Source of the DNA: Pseudomonas faucium
Lineage (GTDB): Bacteria > Pseudomonadota > Gammaproteobacteria > Pseudomonadales > Pseudomonadaceae
Direction of reading: 5' to 3'
Length of the DNA stretch: 42,231 nt
NCBI RefSeq assembly: GCF_021602585.1
Contig: NZ_BQIP01000035.1
Coordinates: 1-42,231 of the forward strand
The first letter of the stretch is position 1. Each line of letters starts with the position of its first letter. The position numbers and the translations under genes were made by a program. Below are positions 39,905 to 42,231 of the stretch, one piece after another. The notes under the pieces are model-generated. The model did not search any database. It had not been told where the DNA came from and worked only from the letters and a program-made list of their open reading frames with translations.

Positions 39905-41827
39905 ATGAGTATTTTTAGCCACTTCCAACAACGTTTCGAGTCTACGCGCCAGGAAGAACTCTCGCTGCAGGAGTACCTCGAGCTGTGCAAAGAGGATCGC
40001 AGTGCCTACGCATCGGCAGCTGAACGGCTGTTGCTGGCCATCGGTGAGCCGGAACTGATCGACACCTCAACCAACTCCAGGCTGTCGCGCATCTTCTCCA
40101 ACAAGGTGATCCGCCGCTACCCGGCCTTTGCCGACTTCCATGGCATGGAAGAGTGCATCGACCAGATCGTCTCCTACTTCCGCCACGCCGCCCAAGGCCT
40201 GGAAGAGAAGAAACAGATCCTCTATCTGCTGGGCCCGGTAGGCGGCGGTAAGTCGTCGCTGGCCGAGAAACTCAAGCAGCTGATGGAAAAGGTCCCCTTC
40301 TACGCGATCAAGGACTCACCGGTCTTCGAGTCGCCGCTGGGCCTGTTCAATGCCACCGAAGATGGCGCCATTCTCGAAGAGGAGTACGGCATCTCGCGGC
40401 GCTACCTGAACACCATCATGTCGCCGTGGGCCACCAAGCGCCTGCAGGAATACGGCGGCGACATCAGCAAGTTCCGGGTGGTCAAGCTGTACCCGTCGAT
40501 CCTCAACCAGATCGCCATTGCCAAGACCGAACCTGGCGACGAGAACAACCAGGACATCTCCGCCCTGGTCGGCAAGGTGGATATCCGCAAGCTCGAGGAA
40601 TTCCCGCAGAACGACGCCGACGCCTACAGCTACTCGGGTGCGCTGTGCCGGGCCAACCAGGGCCTGATGGAATTCGTCGAGATGTTCAAGGCGCCGATCA
40701 AGGTCCTGCACCCACTGCTCACCGCCACCCAGGAAGGCAACTACAACAGTACCGAAGGCCTCGGCGCGATCCCCTACTCCGGGATCCTGCTGGCCCACTC
40801 CAACGAATCGGAGTGGCACACCTTCCGCAACAACAAGAACAACGAGGCGTTCATCGACCGGATCTACATCGTCAAGGTGCCGTACTGCCTGCGCGTCAGC
40901 GACGAGATCAAGATCTACGACAAACTGCTGGTCAACAGCTCCCTGGCCAAGGCCCATTGCGCGCCGGACACGCTGAAGATGCTCGCCCAGTTCACCGTGC
41001 TCTCGCGCCTCAAGGAGCCGGAAAACTCCAACATCTACTCGAAGATGCGCGTGTATGACGGCGAAAACCTCAAGGACACCGACCCGAAAGCCAAGTCGAT
41101 CCAGGAGTACCGCGATTCCGCAGGTGTCGACGAAGGCATGAACGGCCTATCGACCCGCTTCGCCTTCAAGATCCTCTCCAAGGTGTTCAACTTCGACCCG
41201 CACGAGGTGGCCGCCAACCCGGTGCACCTGCTGTACGTGCTGGAACAGCAGATCGAACAGGAACAGTTCCCGGCAGAAGTGCGCGAGCGCTACCTGCGCT
41301 ACCTGAAGGAGTACCTGGCACCGCGCTATATCGAGTTCATCGGCAAGGAAATCCAGACCGCCTACCTCGAGTCGTACAGCGAGTACGGCCAGAACATCTT
41401 CGACCGCTATGTGCTGTACGCCGACTTCTGGATCCAGGACCAGGAATACCGCGATCCGGAAACCGGCGAAATCCTCAACCGCATCGCCCTCAACGAAGAA
41501 CTGGAAAAGATCGAGAAACCGGCCGGCATCAGCAATCCGAAGGATTTCCGCAACGAGATCGTCAACTTCGTGCTGCGCGCCCGCGCCAACAACAACGGCA
41601 AGAACCCGAGCTGGCTGAGCTACGAGAAGCTGCGTGTGGTGATCGAGAAGAAAATGTTCTCCAACACCGAAGACCTGCTGCCGGTCATCAGCTTCAACGC
41701 CAAGGCCAGCAAGGAAGACCAACAGAAACACAACGACTTCGTCACGCGCATGGTGGAGCGTGGCTACACCGACAAACAGGTGCGCCTGCTGTCGGAATGG
41801 TACCTGCGGGTCAGGAAATCGCAATAA
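39905..41827 (+). CDS. prkA: Serine protein kinase/AAA ATPase PrkA (YeaG-like)
   Basis: PrkA (YeaG in E. coli) is an AAA-type protein linked to stress and nutrient-starvation responses and reported to have serine kinase activity. The 640-residue protein has the Walker A GPVGGGKS (110-117), a PrkA AAA core (to about 385), and a C-terminal kinase-like domain. The ATG at 39905 has GAGG 8 bp upstream. It precedes yeaH, its usual partner, and in this genus a spoVR-like gene normally follows, beyond this window. Confidence 0.95.
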   Translation: MSIFSHFQQRFESTRQEELSLQEYLELCKEDRSAYASAAERLLLAIGEPELIDTSTNSRLSRIFSNKVIRRYPAFADFHGMEECIDQIVSYFRHAAQGLEEKKQILYLLGPVGGGKSSLAEKLKQLMEKVPFYAIKDSPVFESPLGLFNATEDGAILEEEYGISRRYLNTIMSPWATKRLQEYGGDISKFRVVKLYPSILNQIAIAKTEPGDENNQDISALVGKVDIRKLEEFPQNDADAYSYSGALCRANQGLMEFVEMFKAPIKVLHPLLTATQEGNYNSTEGLGAIPYSGILLAHSNESEWHTFRNNKNNEAFIDRIYIVKVPYCLRVSDEIKIYDKLLVNSSLAKAHCAPDTLKMLAQFTVLSRLKEPENSNIYSKMRVYDGENLKDTDPKAKSIQEYRDSAGVDEGMNGLSTRFAFKILSKVFNFDPHEVAANPVHLLYVLEQQIEQEQFPAEVRERYLRYLKEYLAPRYIEFIGKEIQTAYLESYSEYGQNIFDRYVLYADFWIQDQEYRDPETGEILNRIALNEELEKIEKPAGISNPKDFRNEIVNFVLRARANNNGKNPSWLSYEKLRVVIEKKMFSNTEDLLPVISFNAKASKEDQQKHNDFVTRMVERGYTDKQVRLLSEWYLRVRKSQ

Positions 41828-41946
41828 AGCGGCAAGCTACACGCCGTTCGCTCGCAGCTGGCCAACCAGCTTCGGGCGGCGGTGGCTGCTTTGCTGGCTA
41901 GTACGTGCAGCAGCTCGTAGCTTGAAGCGTGCAGCTGTTCCCAGCT
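41827..41946. repeat. Degenerate AGCT-rich repeat tract between prkA and yeaH
   Basis: The gap contains several related words: GGCAAGCTAC, CGCAGCTGG, CAGCTCGTAGCTTGAAGCG and GCAGCTG, partly as inverted copies. Similar GCTTCAAGCTAC-type repeats are scattered in Pseudomonas intergenic regions, as I recall. No protein gene is seen here. It could form hairpins between the two cistrons. Confidence 0.4.
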
Positions 41947-41958
41947 ACCGGAGGGACC

Positions 41959-42231
41959 ATGAGCTACGTTATCGACCGACGCCTGAACGGCAAGAACAAG
42001 AGCACGGTCAACCGCCAGCGTTTCTTGCGGCGTTACCGTGAACACATCAAGAAAGCCGTCGAAGAGGCGGTGAGCCGACGCTCCATCATGGACATGGAGC
42101 ATGGCGAACAGATCAGCATTCCCGGGCGGGACATCGATGAACCGGTGCTGCACCATGGCCGTGGCGGCAAGCAGACCATCGTGCACCCAGGCAACAAGGA
42201 ATTCACCGCCGGCGAGCATATCGCCCGGCCC
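41959..42231 (+). CDS. yeaH: YeaH/YhbH family protein (DUF444), partial
   Basis: The first 91 codons of this gene are in the window; the right edge cuts it. The sequence begins [19 protein letters not shown] and includes the basic [15 protein letters not shown] segment and [13 protein letters not shown], all typical of DUF444, a partner of PrkA with a von Willebrand A-like C-terminal part in full-length members. GGAGGG precedes the ATG. It is probably in the prkA operon. Confidence 0.9.

Overview
The window is a stretch of core chromosome from a fluorescent pseudomonad, most likely the Pseudomonas putida group. The gene order (tyrS / M23 peptidase / anmK / erpA / argC, trpGDC and trpE separated by an autotransporter esterase, murU-amgK divergent from lptD-surA-pdxA-rsmA-apaG-apaH-glpE, then prkA-yeaH), the high GC content and the typical P. 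putida REP inverted repeats all fit. I see no insertion sequence, prophage, integrase, CRISPR array, tRNA or defence island. The species call is from memory of gene order, not from a search.

Layout. Positions 1-290 carry no protein gene. On the minus strand they hold two tandem sigma70-type promoters with GC-rich discriminators and a leader that runs off the left edge; this looks like the promoter region of an rRNA operon. From 346 to 4.7 kb: tyrS (-), then an M23 peptidase and anmK (+), then erpA (-). From 4.8 to 10.4 kb: argC (-), then a plus-strand run of hemJ, a nitronate monooxygenase-like gene, an SDR, a HIT protein, coq7 and a membrane protein of unknown role. From 10.5 to 12.5 kb: an OsmC-like gene (-), vfr/crp (+) and a lipoate-ligase-like gene (-) whose stop codon overlaps that of vfr. 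From 12.6 to 20.4 kb: tryptophan synthesis, with trpG-trpD-trpC (-) and rpe-gph-trpE (-) flanking the plus-strand autotransporter esterase estP. Both trp units are preceded by a near-identical 14-codon leader ending in RWRWRA; for trpE this leader lies in frame inside the 3' end of gph.

From 20.6 to 28.2 kb all genes are on the minus strand: a hybrid-free two-component pair (kinase with a solute-binding-type periplasmic sensor, NarL-type regulator) followed by a four-gene spermidine/putrescine-type ABC importer. A perfect 10-bp palindrome lies between the regulator and the importer, and a REP element lies inside the importer operon. From 28.3 to 31.9 kb: a DUF3530 protein (+), then amgK-murU-djlA (-). 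AmgK and MurU, with AnmK at 3.2 kb, are parts of the peptidoglycan (MurNAc) recycling route that bypasses de novo UDP-MurNAc synthesis. From 32.0 to 39.6 kb: the overlapping envelope/ribosome/nucleotide operon lptD-surA-pdxA-rsmA-apaG-apaH plus glpE. The right end holds prkA and the first 91 codons of yeaH.

No wholly new system is evident. The most interesting features are the duplicated trp leaders, one embedded in gph; the C-rich, U-poor trp leader RNAs; the palindrome and REP controlling elements around the ABC importer; and an SDR that lacks the catalytic serine.
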